DNA from: JBEISR01 sp044337705
GTDB taxonomy: Bacteria > Planctomycetota > Planctomycetia > Pirellulales > Pirellulaceae
DNA length: 63,769 bases
NCBI GenBank assembly: GCA_044337705.1
Contig: JBIINB010000011.1
Coordinates: 1-63,769 of the forward strand
Direction of reading: 5' to 3'
The notes under the pieces were generated by a model. That model was given only the letters and a program-made list of their open reading frames with translations. It was not told where the DNA came from and searched no databases. Below, piece by piece: positions 17,430-31,383 of this stretch (positions are counted from its first letter, which is position 1; every line of letters begins with the position of its first letter). The translations under genes and the position numbers were made by a program.

Positions 17430-20360
17430 TCAGCTGCAACCGTTGCTTTGACCACAGTTGGGGCAGAGGTAGCAGGCTGCATTCCGGTAGGTGATGCAAC
17501 CGCAGTTGGAGCAAGAGGGGGCGTCGGCCTGGATCGAGCCCATCTGGCGGCTAAGGACTGACTCCTGTCCGTTCGCTCCTGATGTTGCCTGCAGCAGCCT
17601 TTCCACAGTCTGGGTGAAGCTGGCAGCTGGAATACTCTCTGCACCGTTGCCATTGACCGGTACCGTCGACAGCTTGGTCTTCTTCCCTTCGGTTGGACGA
17701 GCTTCCCCGTCTGACTCCGTTCGGCCACTTCCCGACTGGGATTCACGGAAACCCGGCAGGAAGGTAAGTCCAAGCCAACGGAAGATGTAGTCCACGACGC
17801 TTCGAGCCGTCCGGATCTCAGGGTTCGTCGTGTGCCCCATGGGTTCGAAACGGGTATGACTGAACTTGTAGACGAGAACGTCCAAAGGTACGCCGTACTG
17901 CAAAGCGATCGAAATGGCGGTACCGAAGCTATCCATCAAGCCACCGACGGTGCTTCCTTCCTTGGCCATCGTGATGAAGACTTCGCCAGGCCGTCCATCA
18001 GGATAGAGCCCCACGTTGATGTAGCCTTCATGGCCACCGACATTGAACTTGTGGGTCACCGAGTTGCGGGTGTCCGGCAAGCGCTCGCGACCAGGCTTCG
18101 TCGCTGCAGCAGCACCCTTCTTCCCCTCTACCTTGGTCGACAGCGGTTGGCTCTGCTTCGAACCATCCCGATAGATGGCGATTGCCTTAAGCCCCAGCTC
18201 CCAACCCCAGAGATAGGCATTGGCAATATCTTCTGGAGTCACATCATTGGGCATGTTTACCGTCTTGCTGATCGCTCCAGACAGGAATGGCTGGGCTGCC
18301 GCCATCATCTGGACGTGAGCCCGCCATCCGATGCTGCGTGTACCCTGCGCCGGTTTAAAGGCGCAATCGAAGACAGGCAGATGGGAATCCTTGAGCCCAG
18401 GTGCTCCTTCAATCGTGTCCCGGTCGTGGACGTAGGCTTCAATCGCCTGCACGCTGGCGTCGTCATAGCCCAGCGTCTTGAGTCCTAGCGACAGCGATCG
18501 GTTGATGATCTTCATCATCCCACCACCAGCCATCTGCTTGTACTTGACCAGAGCGATGTCCGGTTCGATGCCCGTGGTATCGCAGTCCATCATGAAACTG
18601 ATGGTACCGGTAGGAGCCAGAACGGTGGCTTGAGCATTGCGGAAGCCGTGCTTCTTCCCCTTCTCCAGAACCATCTCCCAAAGCGAGCGGCAGGCATTCT
18701 TCAACTCCGGCGGCGATGCCGGATCGATCTGCTCCACAGCATCTCGGTGCATCTGCATGACACGCAGCATCGGATCGCGATTGGCTTCGTAGTCAGCAAA
18801 TGGTCCAACCACCGCCGCCATCTCGGCGCTGGCCAGATTCGCTGCGCCATGCAGAAGAGCCGTCACAGCTCCGCAAAGTCCGCGAGCCGATTCCGAGTCG
18901 TAGGACATTCCGAGAGTCATCGCCAGCGAGCCCAGGTTAGAGTAACCCAAGCCTAGGGGACGGTAGCGATGGCTATTGTATGCGATGCGATCGGTAGGAT
19001 AGCTGGCGTGATCGACCAGGATCTCCTGCGCGATGAAGAAGATGCGACAGGCTGCAACGAAGCCTTCGACGTCAAATGAACCATTCTCTCGTCGAAACTT
19101 CAGCAGATTGATCGACGAAAGATTGCATGCCGTGTTGTCCAGGAACATGTACTCCGAGCATGGGTTGCTGGCGTTGATGCGACCCGAATTGGGGCAGGTG
19201 TGCCAGCGATTGATCGTCGTGTCGTACTGCACCCCCGGATCGCCGCAGTGCCATGCGCATTCGGCCATCCGGTTCAGCAGCTTCTTGGCGTCATAGACTG
19301 GCGGCTCCCCTTCCGAATTGTCGCTCACCCAACGCGTCTTCCAGGGCTGGCCCTTCTTGACCGCTTCCATGAACTCGTCGGTCACCCGAACCGACAGATT
19401 CGCATTCTGGAACATCACGGAGGAATAAGCTTCGCCATTGAAGTTGGATTCGTACCCTTCGCGAATCAGCGCATGGGCTTTCTGCTCTTCACGATGCTTG
19501 CACTCAATGAACTCCAGAATGTCCGGGTGCCAGACCTTGATCGACTGCATTTTGGCAGCACGCCTGGTCTTCCCACCCGATTTCACCACCGCCGCAATCT
19601 GATCGTAAACTCGCATGAAGGACAGCGGGCCACTCGGCTTGCCACCTCCAGCCAACTTCTCGCGACTGCTGCGGATGGTCGAAAGGTCAGTGCCCGTCCC
19701 CGACCCGAACTTGAAGAGCATCGCTTCGCTGGTCGCCAGCCGCATGATGTCTTCCATATTGTCTTCTACCGACTGGATGAAGCAGGCAGACCCCTGCGGA
19801 TACTCGTACGGGTTCTCCGGCTGCTCCACCTGCCCCTTCTCAACATTGTAATGCCAATTGCACTTAGCTCCCTTCACACCATACTGCTGCGCCAACCCGA
19901 CGTTGAACCAAACGGGGGAATTGAACGCACCCACCTGATGCAAGCAGAGCCAACTCAACTCTCGGTAAAACTGCTCGCCATCCTCCGGCGTATCAAAGTA
20001 ACCGTCGGAAATACCCCAATCAGCGATGGTACGAGTGACGCGATGGATCAGCTGGCGTACACTGTACTCCCGCTCCCCAGGCTTGGTCGGGTCACCGTAG
20101 AAATACTTGCTGACCACCACATTGGTCGCCAACTGGCTCCAAGTCGTCGGAATCTCGCAATTGGTCTGCTCGAACAGCACCTTGCCATTCTCGTCTTTGA
20201 TCGAAGCCGATCGCGTTTCCCAATCGACGGTGGTGAAGGGGTCAGTCACCGACGGGGGGCAAAACCTAGCCGGCACCTTCAGCCCCGGACGATTGCCACG
20301 CACCTCCTTGGTCGTACGGCTCTTCCCCTTCATCTCACGCCCTAGTTCTGCCGTTGCCAT
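17430..20360 (-). CDS. nrdJ: Adenosylcobalamin-dependent (class II) ribonucleoside-diphosphate reductase
   Basis: The enzyme makes deoxyribonucleotides with coenzyme B12 and needs no oxygen or separate radical-generating subunit. At 976 residues it has the length of the long bacterial NrdJ type. Visible motifs are the early cysteine in QTNCEIP, the phosphate-binding FGSGTGTDLSTIRSSR, the NPCSEYMFLDNTACNLSS block and the SFMMDCDTTGIEPD loop. A C-terminal cysteine cluster (CSNCGC followed by CPNCGQ) probably binds zinc and serves re-reduction. The ATG at 20360 starts a typical N-terminus. A terminator follows and a palindrome-bearing promoter candidate precedes it. Its position upstream of dnaE2 on the same strand may reflect a shared DNA-synthesis theme, but the terminator argues against one transcript. 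Confidence 0.95.
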   Translation of the reverse strand: MATAELGREMKGKSRTTKEVRGNRPGLKVPARFCPPSVTDPFTTVDWETRSASIKDENGKVLFEQTNCEIPTTWSQLATNVVVSKYFYGDPTKPGEREYSVRQLIHRVTRTIADWGISDGYFDTPEDGEQFYRELSWLCLHQVGAFNSPVWFNVGLAQQYGVKGAKCNWHYNVEKGQVEQPENPYEYPQGSACFIQSVEDNMEDIMRLATSEAMLFKFGSGTGTDLSTIRSSREKLAGGGKPSGPLSFMRVYDQIAAVVKSGGKTRRAAKMQSIKVWHPDILEFIECKHREEQKAHALIREGYESNFNGEAYSSVMFQNANLSVRVTDEFMEAVKKGQPWKTRWVSDNSEGEPPVYDAKKLLNRMAECAWHCGDPGVQYDTTINRWHTCPNSGRINASNPCSEYMFLDNTACNLSSINLLKFRRENGSFDVEGFVAACRIFFIAQEILVDHASYPTDRIAYNSHRYRPLGLGYSNLGSLAMTLGMSYDSESARGLCGAVTALLHGAANLASAEMAAVVGPFADYEANRDPMLRVMQMHRDAVEQIDPASPPELKNACRSLWEMVLEKGKKHGFRNAQATVLAPTGTISFMMDCDTTGIEPDIALVKYKQMAGGGMMKIINRSLSLGLKTLGYDDASVQAIEAYVHDRDTIEGAPGLKDSHLPVFDCAFKPAQGTRSIGWRAHVQMMAAAQPFLSGAISKTVNMPNDVTPEDIANAYLWGWELGLKAIAIYRDGSKQSQPLSTKVEGKKGAAAATKPGRERLPDTRNSVTHKFNVGGHEGYINVGLYPDGRPGEVFITMAKEGSTVGGLMDSFGTAISIALQYGVPLDVLVYKFSHTRFEPMGHTTNPEIRTARSVVDYIFRWLGLTFLPGFRESQSGSGRTESDGEARPTEGKKTKLSTVPVNGNGAESIPAASFTQTVERLLQATSGANGQESVLSRQMGSIQADAPSCSNCGCITYRNAACYLCPNCGQSNGCS

Positions 20361-21453
20361 CGATACTGCTCCTCATGCATGGTACGAGATAAGTCCAAAG
20401 GATGAGCGCTCTCGCACTCCTCAATGGTATACAGAAATTCATCCCTAAAGCAAAAGTTGGGTATCATACCCCACTAAGATTCCTAGCAAACCCGAGCCAA
20501 TCGACCTCTCCAGGTCCGATGACATCCGCCAGTTTGTCGCTCGCGATCTCTTACACACTACCTGTAGTGGTCGCTCTCAATGAGAGCACTATCGGTTGCG
20601 AATGGTCCAACAGTCTAGCGAAGCCATCCGGCATGTCAAATTTCGATGATCGGTACGCGAAACCCCAATTGGTACTTGGGATTTCTTGCAAGTTAACCCC
20701 TACGGGTGGCAACCTAACCACGGGCTTGCATGCATCCTTAAGTCTCTGTGTCGCAAAGATTTGCGACTGTTTCCAAGCCCAGGTCATGGTCTCTAATGAG
20801 CCGCTCGAAAAAAAGAAGAAATTTTTAAGATCTCGATCAATTTTTCCCCCGATAGTTAGTGATCATTTGTTTTCCTTGGCCGCTCATTCCCCCCAATTTG
20901 TCCACTCGGTAGCATGTCATCGACCGACAAAGACCGAGTTTGCTTCCCCGTCGGCAAGGAAAGCCTCCCCAGGTCGCTTCGCCGCTCCCCTGTGCAGTTG
21001 TTATGTGCAGTTGTTATTTCCTCCTCTGCTAATGCGGCCGAATCGGGTTGAATCCACCGACTCGATGCTTTCTGTCGGCCATGAAAGCCGCCGGTTCCCT
21101 GAAGCTCCACCTCCCAGGCGGTCGCGAGGAAGGCACATGACAACCTGCCGCTTACGGGAAAGTGACGCCGTTGGCGCGGCCATTCTCTTGGGATGCCAGC
21201 CAGGGCAAGGGGGGGCGTGTCGACGATTGGCAGCACTCTCTGGCATTGGTATCCTGAACAACTTGTTGGAGGGTTTCATCGAGGTCGCGGGGACCGCGGT
21301 GAAAGCCCTTGTGTGTCTGACCTGCCGAAACTCTTCGTGGTAGCGGCCAAAGACTCCTAAAACATGTAGAGATTGCGATCGATCTATCGTCGCCCCTCTT
21401 TGGCATCCCTTTCCCCACCTGTGTTAGATCCTCTTCCAAGGAGCGAACGATTT
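20361..21453. other. 1.1-kb gene-free region between nrdJ and the isomerase gene
   Basis: The region lies between divergent genes. It holds the candidate nrdJ promoter (20459-20490) and a 13-base tandem repeat, TGTGCAGTTGTTA, present twice at 20991-21003 and 21004-21016. An AAGGAG ribosome-binding site for the downstream gene lies at 21438-21443. A 313-codon open frame (20402-21343, +) has a composition unlike real proteins and was not accepted. I looked for a cobalamin riboswitch upstream of nrdJ and could not recognise one. The region is more A+T-rich near 20790-20880 than its surroundings. Confidence 0.5.
20459..20490 (-). promoter_or_regulatory. Candidate nrdJ promoter with palindromic operator
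   Basis: On the minus strand, TTTGCT (20485-20490) and TATGAT (20463-20468) form a sigma-70-like pair with a 16-base spacer, about 100 bases upstream of the nrdJ start. The -10 box sits inside a perfect 13-base palindrome, GGGTATCATACCC on the plus strand (20459-20471), where a repressor could block polymerase. It does not clearly match the NrdR box, so the regulator is unknown. Confidence 0.4.
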
Positions 21454-22452
21454 ATGGCACGACCAGTGACGCTTTTTACCGGACAGTGGGCCGATCTTGG
21501 CATCGAGCAGATGGCAAGGATGACGAAGGATTTTGGATACGACGGAATTGAACTGGCTTGCTGGGGCGATCACTTCGAGGTCCAGCGAGCGCTCAAGGAA
21601 CCCGACTACTGTGCCGCCAAACGAGACCTTTTGGCGCGTCATGGTCTGCAGTGTCACGCAATCAGCGCCCACCTGGTGGGGCAGGCAATTTGCGACCCGA
21701 TCGACCAGCGGCACAAGTCAATTCTTCCCGGCTACATCTGGGGCGATGGGGATCCCGCCGGAGTGACCAGACGGGCGATTGAGGAACTGAAGGACACGGC
21801 GCGGGCGGCGAAGAAATTCGGTGTATCTGTGGTCAACGGCTTCACGGGATCCAGCATCTGGCATTTGAACTATTCGTTCCCACCCGTTCCGCAGTCGATG
21901 ATCGACGACGGCTATCGCCTATTCGCCGAACGCTTCCATCCGATTCTGGACGTTTTCGGGGAATGCGGAATCCGCTTCGCGCTGGAAGTCCATCCAACAG
22001 AGATTGCTTTCGACCTCTATTCGGCACAGGTGGCATTGGATGCAGTTGGGCATCGCGAGGAATTTGGTTTCAATTTCGACCCCAGCCACTTGATCTGGCA
22101 GGGGGTGGATCCTGTAGAGTTTCTCCGCGCCTTCCCGGACCGAATTTATCACGTCCATATCAAAGACGCGACGACTCGTCTGAACGGCAAGTCAGGGATT
22201 CTTTCCAGCCACTTGAACTTTGGCGATCCACGCCGAGGCTGGGACTTCCGCAGCCCTGGCCGCGGTTCGGTAAACTTCGAGGAGATCATCCGGACACTCA
22301 ATGACATCGGCTATAAGGGCCCCTTGAGTGTCGAATGGGAAGATAGCGGAATGGACCGCGAGTTCGGGGCTCGGGAAGCCGCGGGATTCGTCCGCAGGAT
22401 CGATTTTTCCCCGAGCAATCGGGCTTTCGATTCGGCCTTCGAGAAGTCCTGA
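21454..22452 (+). CDS. Sugar phosphate isomerase/epimerase (xylose-isomerase-like TIM barrel)
   Basis: This 332-residue protein belongs to the AP-endonuclease-2/xylose-isomerase-like TIM-barrel superfamily. Metal-binding positions are visible in GYDGIELACWGDH, FALEVHPTE, NFDPSHLIWQG, YHVHIKDA and LSVEWEDSGMDREFGA. Such proteins isomerise or epimerise sugars, inositols or keto-sugars using divalent metal. ATG 21454 is chosen because AAGGAG lies 10 bases before it and the barrel starts at once (VTLFTGQWADL); the upstream open frame is not conserved-looking. The thiamine genes follow on the same strand after 40 bases, so it may lead that transcript. The substrate is not determinable here. Confidence 0.87.
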   Translation: MARPVTLFTGQWADLGIEQMARMTKDFGYDGIELACWGDHFEVQRALKEPDYCAAKRDLLARHGLQCHAISAHLVGQAICDPIDQRHKSILPGYIWGDGDPAGVTRRAIEELKDTARAAKKFGVSVVNGFTGSSIWHLNYSFPPVPQSMIDDGYRLFAERFHPILDVFGECGIRFALEVHPTEIAFDLYSAQVALDAVGHREEFGFNFDPSHLIWQGVDPVEFLRAFPDRIYHVHIKDATTRLNGKSGILSSHLNFGDPRRGWDFRSPGRGSVNFEEIIRTLNDIGYKGPLSVEWEDSGMDREFGAREAAGFVRRIDFSPSNRAFDSAFEKS

Positions 22453-22492
22453 CCTCAGCTCCAAAACTCCCCAGTCACAGGATGCCGTCGGA

Positions 22493-22696
22493 TTGATCAC
22501 CATCCACTTCAACGGACAGCTCCAGCAGCTGCCGCAGCCAATAAGCCTCAAGCAACTGCTCGACCAGTCCGAGGTGCAGACTCGATTTTGCGCCCTGGAA
22601 CTGAACGGCCAACTGGTGCCGCGGGAGCAGTGGGCGTCGACGCTGCTTGCTGAGGGAGACCGGCTGGAAGTGGTGACGCTGGTGGGTGGTGGTTAG
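22493..22696 (+). CDS. thiS: Sulfur carrier protein ThiS
   Basis: This small ubiquitin-like protein carries sulfur as a C-terminal thiocarboxylate for thiazole synthesis in the thiamine pathway. From the TTG at 22493 it is 67 residues, the normal ThiS size. It reads ITIHFNGQ at the start, LELNGQLVPREQW in the middle and LVGGG at the end, the last giving the required terminal Gly-Gly. The TTG is preceded by AGGA 10 bases upstream. The frame is open further upstream, but that part overlaps the isomerase gene and does not fit. thiG follows after 90 bases. Confidence 0.9.
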   Translation: MITIHFNGQLQQLPQPISLKQLLDQSEVQTRFCALELNGQLVPREQWASTLLAEGDRLEVVTLVGGG

Positions 22697-22786
22697 TTGA
22701 CTCCCCTAACATTGTCGCTCCTTCCATCAATCGGCCGCTGTCAGGGCGGATGGGCGAGCGAAGGGGAGCCGGGGCAAGGAGAAAGC

Positions 22787-23633
22787 ATGAGCGGGATGGC
22801 AGAAAACGATCCGTTGGCCGACCAAACGCTGCGGATCGGCACCCACACGCTGTCCAGCCGCCTGATTGTTGGGACTGGACGATACGAGACGCTGGAGGTC
22901 ATGCGAGACGCGCTTGCCGCCAGCGGATCGCAATGCGTCACTGTCGCCGTCCGGCGTGAACGACTGTACGACCCTGATGGCAAGAACATTCTCGATTACA
23001 TCGACTGGGATCGATTCACTCTACTGCCCAACACAGCCGGATGCTATCAGGCCGAAGATGCGGTGCGAGTCGCCAGGCTTGGCAGGGAAATCCTCCGATC
23101 CCTCGGGAATCCGGGAGCCGACTGGGTGAAGCTGGAAGTTCTTGGAGACACCAAGACGCTTCTTCCTGATCCGATTGCAACACTGGATGCATGTCGAAGA
23201 CTTGTCGACGAAGGCTTTCAGGTTCTCTGTTACACCAGTGACGACCCCATCATTGCACGAAGACTGAAGGATGCGGGGGCGGCTAGCGTGATGCCCGCCG
23301 GTTCTCCTATCGGGTCAGGGCAAGGGATCCTCAACCCCAACCAGCTCAGGATCATCCTGGAGGATCTCAAGGACGGAGATCCGACGTATCCGGTGATCAT
23401 CGATGCAGGTGTCGGTACGGCCAGCGATGTGGCGATTGCGATGGAATTGGGAGCCGATGGTGTGTTGCTCAATACCGCTATCGCGCACGCTAGGAACCCG
23501 ATCCGAATGGCTCGCGCCATGGACTTGGCGGTGCGAGCTGGTCGCGATGCCTATCTGGCCGGCAGAATGCCCAAACGACTCTATGCGGCTGCCTCCAGTC
23601 CCGAAGCGGGGACGATTACGATGAGACCTCCCA

Positions 23634-23644
<11 letters not shown>
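22787..23644 (+). CDS. thiG: Thiazole synthase ThiG
   Basis: ThiG condenses deoxyxylulose phosphate, dehydroglycine and ThiS thiocarboxylate into the thiazole phosphate of thiamine. The 285-residue TIM barrel shows SSRLIVGTGRY, LLPNTAGCY, DWVKLEVLGD with the Schiff-base lysine, VMPAGSPIGSGQGI, and the phosphate-binding VIIDAGVGTASD and GADGVLLNTAIA. ATG 22787 is chosen because AAGGAG (22776-22781) lies 5 bases before it; the open frame reaches back to 22697 but is not conserved. The last 11 bases overlap the hisH start, so the two genes are coupled. The dehydroglycine-forming enzyme (ThiH or ThiO) is not in the window. Confidence 0.95.
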
Positions 23645-24314
<670 letters not shown>

Positions 24315-24358
24315 CTTGAGACGCCAGTTCCCGGGTCATTGCCACGGGTTGTCACCTT

Positions 24359-24380
24359 GCACACCTTCGGTGTGCTTATG
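24359..24380. terminator. Short hairpin after hisH, possible weak terminator
   Basis: A perfect 7-bp stem, GCACACC (24359-24365) with GGTGTGC (24369-24375), closes a 3-base loop and is followed by TTATG. It lies 45 bases after the hisH stop between convergent genes. There is no long T-run, so termination is only possible, not shown. Confidence 0.35.
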
Positions 24381-24442
24381 GTGTCGTGATTTGTGTTGCG
24401 GATGTCCGATGACGCCGCCCCCCGGGGGAAATCCGGTCTTAG

Positions 24443-27939
<3,497 letters not shown>

Positions 27940-27943
<4 letters not shown>

Positions 27944-29085
27944 GTTCCTGGCGGTGGATTGGCCGAGCTGGTACCGATCTGCACCTGGGCACCGGGCACC
28001 ACCTTCTGGATTCCGCGTTCGATCACGCGATCGCCGGCAACCAGACCACTTTCGATGACGCGAAGGCTGTCGACCTGGGCTCCCGTTTCCACAGGGCGCC
28101 GAACGACTTGATTGTTTTCGTCGACGACAAAAACATACTGCTCGACCAAGTCGTTCTGGACGCACCGATCGGGAATCGCCAGCACCTGACGCGGCGGCCC
28201 CAGAGGAATGCGGACGCGAACAAAGAGCCCCGGAGAGAGTTCTCGGGTTCCCTGAGGCGGCTTGGGGTTCGCGAATTCGGCTCGCAATTCCAACGTTCCG
28301 GTCGCCGAATCGAATCGGTTCTCCGCAAACTCCACAATTCCCTTCCACGGATAACCGCTTTGGGTCTCCAACTCCATTTCCACTGGAATCCTACCAGGAG
28401 ACGCTTCCTTCAGCTTTCCCTGCCGCACCTGCTCGCGAAACTTCAGCAGGGTAGGGGAGTCGATACTGAAGTAGACATAGATCGGGTCGACGCTGACCAG
28501 TGTTGTCAGAAGTGTCTGATCGGCCTGGATCAGATTGCCAGGGGTCACCAAGGCCCGGCTGGCGACACCGGTGATCGGCGCCTTCACCGATGTGTAACGC
28601 AGCTTCAGCTCCGCATCCGCCAGCGTCGCTCTTGCGGAATCGACGCCAGCTTCGGAGGACAGTTTATTGGCCATGGCCACTTCGTAATCCTGCTGGGCGA
28701 CGGCGTTGGATTTGAGCAGTTCTTCTAGACGTTTGACCTCGACCGCGATCTGCTCCGACTGCGCGGTTACTCGCCGAATCTCCGCCTGTGCCTTTTGAAC
28801 TGCAATCTCAAACGGCTCCGGATCGACCAAGAACATCGGGCTGTCCTGTGCAATTTCCGCACCGTCCTGAAAGAGCAGTTCCTTCAGGTACCCAGGGACT
28901 CGGGAGCGTACTTCGATGGTTTGCTTGGCTTCCGTGCGGCCAGTGTAATTTGCGTAATCGGTGTGTTCGATCAGCAACGGCTGCGTCACACCAACGCGTG
29001 GTGGTTCCTTGTCCGCTAGCGGAAGGGTGACCGGTGAGCAACCTTGTGAAAGAAGAAGAAACAGGACGACGCATCTGCGGGACAT
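27940..29085 (-). CDS. RND efflux membrane-fusion lipoprotein (AcrA/MexA-like)
   Basis: This periplasmic adaptor links the RND transporter to an outer-membrane channel. The 381-residue protein starts with a signal helix ending LLLSQGCSP, a plausible lipobox with Cys16. Then come the first lipoyl half (GRTEAKQTIEVRSRVPGYL), a coiled-coil hairpin at about residues 85-150, the second lipoyl half (KAPITGVASRALVTPGNLI) and the beta-barrel. A membrane-proximal domain ends the protein (GLVAGDRVIERGIQKV). It precedes the transporter gene on the same strand with a 4-base overlap, the normal order for this pump type. Substrates cannot be predicted. Confidence 0.93.
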
Positions 29086-29317
29086 GGGCTCCCCCTTTTC
29101 TGAGTCGGGCTAATGGATCAGGTAGATGGCAGCCAAAGCCGCTAGCTGGCCTTCGGATTATGAGGCTACCAAGATGGGAGGCGGAATCAAGGTGGGGAGA
29201 GCGAACAGTTGCTGGCAGCGCACGTCACAAAGCAACTCGATGGATCGAACCATGCGGCCTTAACCAAGCATCGGACTCTGATTGAAAGAGAGAATTGCTT
29301 TGGCAGTCAGGTCGATC

Positions 29318-30964
29318 CTATCGCCGTTTCAGATTCAGTTCATGGAACCAGAGGTCATCGTTCGGCACATTCAGTTCCATGCGTTCGAAGACGCCCTTTG
29401 CATTGCAGACGAAATGAGCCGTTCCTTCGTCAAACCAAGCGTACTGCTGGTCCCAATGGATGACAAAGGTGTCGTAGTGGAGATGCTGGAGCCGACCGGT
29501 CAGCCCGGGGGTTCGCAGGAATGCGATTCTCAACTGGTCTCCGATTGCATCGACTCGTACCTCTCCGTACATCGGGCATTCGAAAACGCCCTGATAGTCG
29601 GTCATGGGATGGCTGGGTTTTGTGTTGGTTGCTGCTGGCTGGATAGCCTGGTCGATTCGATCGCGGAACGCCTGGCGCGACTTGCGAAACAGCTCCAGGT
29701 TCTCGCCGCTCCAATCCCTGCGGGGAAGGCCCAGGGCAAGATCGATCAATTCGTAGGTTGCTGCGGAGGGATAGCCTGTCATGCTGTTGGTCAAGACCAC
29801 CACCCCCAGCTGCTCTTCAGGGACCAGCATCACCTGGGAATACATGCCATCGTATCCGCCGCCATGGGCGATCACTTTGCGGCCCTGGTAATCGGAAAGA
29901 GCCCAGCCCGAACCATAAGCTCGAAAATGGGTCGACGGGAAGCGGCTGGCGCTGGCGTCAGAAATGGGGACAATTGTCTGGGGGGCCCAAAGATCATGCA
30001 GCGTTTTCTGCTTGACCAAGGGGCCTTCCAACTGGCTGGCGTTGCGAAGCAGTGCAGCGACCCACTTAGCCATATCTTCCGGCGACGAGATCAGCGAACC
30101 GGCCGGTGCCATGTTGTCCCAATTGACCCATGGGATCGGTCGCGAGGATGACTCCAGCGTCTTATGGGGCTGCGCGAAGTTGCCTGCCGACAAAAGATCT
30201 CGCACGGATACTAAAGTGCGATGCATCCCAATCGGCCGCAGGATCTCCTTCTGAACAAAGAATTCCCAGGATTCTCCGCTGACCGCTTCGATCACTTGGC
30301 CAGCGACAATGTAAAGAACATTAGAATATCCGTAGTGAGATCGGAATGGTCCCTCGGAGGGCAGGTGACGCAACTTGCTGATCAGTTCCTGGCGGGAATA
30401 ATCCGTTGCCCACCAGAGCAGATCGCCGCTGAAGGTGCCCAGGCCACTGCGGTGAGTCACTAGATCGCGGACCGAAAGTTCACTGGAGACCCAGCGGTCG
30501 TGCAGGGCAAAGTCGGGAAGATACTTTCGCACGGGATCATCCCAAGACAGCTTGCCTCGTTCCACCAGGCGCGCCAGTGCCATCGTCGTGAACGCCTTGG
30601 TGTTGGATGCGATGGCAAACAGCGTCTGCCCGTCGACCGCAGTTGTCTGGCCGCTATGACGAACACCAAAACCATCGGCCATCAAAACTCGATCGCGATG
30701 GACGATCGCTACGCCAACTCCTGGGACCTGCCATTCCTGCCGCATCACTTCCAGGCGCTGTTTCGCCGCCTCTAACCAGGGAACCAATGGGGGAGTCGGT
30801 GGACCCAGGATCAGATCGGGGGCTACTGTCCAAAACGGCTCGGAGGTACGTGGCAGGTCCGACTGGGCATGAACTAGCGTGTTCAAGCAGGCTACCGCCA
30901 CCAACACGGCCAGAATGTAGACCATCACCGAATCGATCAGCAGTCGCACAACAACCCCTCCCAT
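29318..30964 (-). CDS. Exported serine hydrolase, class C beta-lactamase family
   Basis: The 548-residue protein has a hydrophobic N-terminal segment (residues 7-30) ending near VHAQ, a likely signal peptide. The penicillin-binding-like fold shows the SxxK motif SNTK, the YxN motif YSN in HYGYSNVLY, and the HGG triad in VIAHGGGYDGMYS, so it is a beta-lactamase-family esterase, peptidase or amidase. A C-terminal domain of about 110 residues resembles DUF3471, common on such enzymes. ATG 30964 is chosen because the hydrophobic leader begins there; the upstream open part is not protein-like. It stands alone, divergent from dnaG. Antibiotic resistance should not be assumed. Confidence 0.87.
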   Translation of the reverse strand: MGGVVVRLLIDSVMVYILAVLVAVACLNTLVHAQSDLPRTSEPFWTVAPDLILGPPTPPLVPWLEAAKQRLEVMRQEWQVPGVGVAIVHRDRVLMADGFGVRHSGQTTAVDGQTLFAIASNTKAFTTMALARLVERGKLSWDDPVRKYLPDFALHDRWVSSELSVRDLVTHRSGLGTFSGDLLWWATDYSRQELISKLRHLPSEGPFRSHYGYSNVLYIVAGQVIEAVSGESWEFFVQKEILRPIGMHRTLVSVRDLLSAGNFAQPHKTLESSSRPIPWVNWDNMAPAGSLISSPEDMAKWVAALLRNASQLEGPLVKQKTLHDLWAPQTIVPISDASASRFPSTHFRAYGSGWALSDYQGRKVIAHGGGYDGMYSQVMLVPEEQLGVVVLTNSMTGYPSAATYELIDLALGLPRRDWSGENLELFRKSRQAFRDRIDQAIQPAATNTKPSHPMTDYQGVFECPMYGEVRVDAIGDQLRIAFLRTPGLTGRLQHLHYDTFVIHWDQQYAWFDEGTAHFVCNAKGVFERMELNVPNDDLWFHELNLKRR

Positions 30965-31383
30965 CCCTTGAATGCTCGGTCGATCTCGGTTGCTGACGAG
31001 CGGACCGATCTTGGGATCGCCGTTTCTGCAGGCTTGCCAGCTCCCCCAATCCCACATTGCCTGCACCCTTTTAGGATAATTGCAGGCGGTTGGCAGTCTG
31101 GCAAAATCGGGGGAAGATAAGTCGAATCAAAATGTCCAGGCGAGGCGTTGGGGGCGGGAAGTTACGGATTGGACCAAGGAAAAACCAGGGAAAAGAAATA
31201 GTCGGAATTCACGATTGACTCTTGGCGGTTGGGCGGAACATATTGACGTGTCGCCAAGGTTGCCGGGGTGGTCACGGATGGCCAAACCGATTGCCAGGAG
31301 AGCAGGAGGCGATCCGGCGCATCAAACCAGGGATTCGAGGGTGGACCGCTCGTTCGCCTTCCTTCCCATCGACGGAGTAGGAC
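30965..31383. other. Divergent intergenic region upstream of dnaG
   Basis: About 420 bases separate the serine hydrolase start from the dnaG start. A candidate dnaG promoter lies at 31215-31244, and a GGAG ribosome-binding site lies at 31374-31377. No gene or repeat was recognised in the rest. Confidence 0.5.
31215..31244 (+). promoter_or_regulatory. Candidate promoter for dnaG-rpoD
   Basis: TTGACT at 31215-31220 (close to the sigma-70 -35 consensus) and CATATT at 31239-31244 are separated by 18 bases and lie 140 bases before the dnaG GTG. The -10 match is only moderate. Confidence 0.35.

Noticed and set aside
17137..17514. N-terminal extension of the first dynamin-like GTPase
   Set aside because: It would run across the nrdJ terminator and the nrdJ coding end, and the residues are basic and non-conserved.
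20361..20990. Cobalamin riboswitch upstream of nrdJ
   Set aside because: I looked for the B12-box and core consensus on both strands and found no convincing match by eye. A covariance search would be decisive.
20402..21343. 313-codon open frame on the plus strand between nrdJ and the isomerase gene
   Set aside because: It is rich in Ser, Pro, Cys and Arg with no motif, no ribosome-binding site and no protein-like periodicity. It looks like non-coding DNA that happens to lack stops.
27944..28348. N-terminal extension of the RND transporter upstream of GTG 27943
   Set aside because: The extension lies inside the membrane-fusion protein gene and has no transporter features; the GTGA overlap gives the natural start.
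29318..30964. Antibiotic-resistance beta-lactamase
   Set aside because: The fold family is right, but most members with an extra C-terminal domain are esterases or peptidases; no resistance context is visible.
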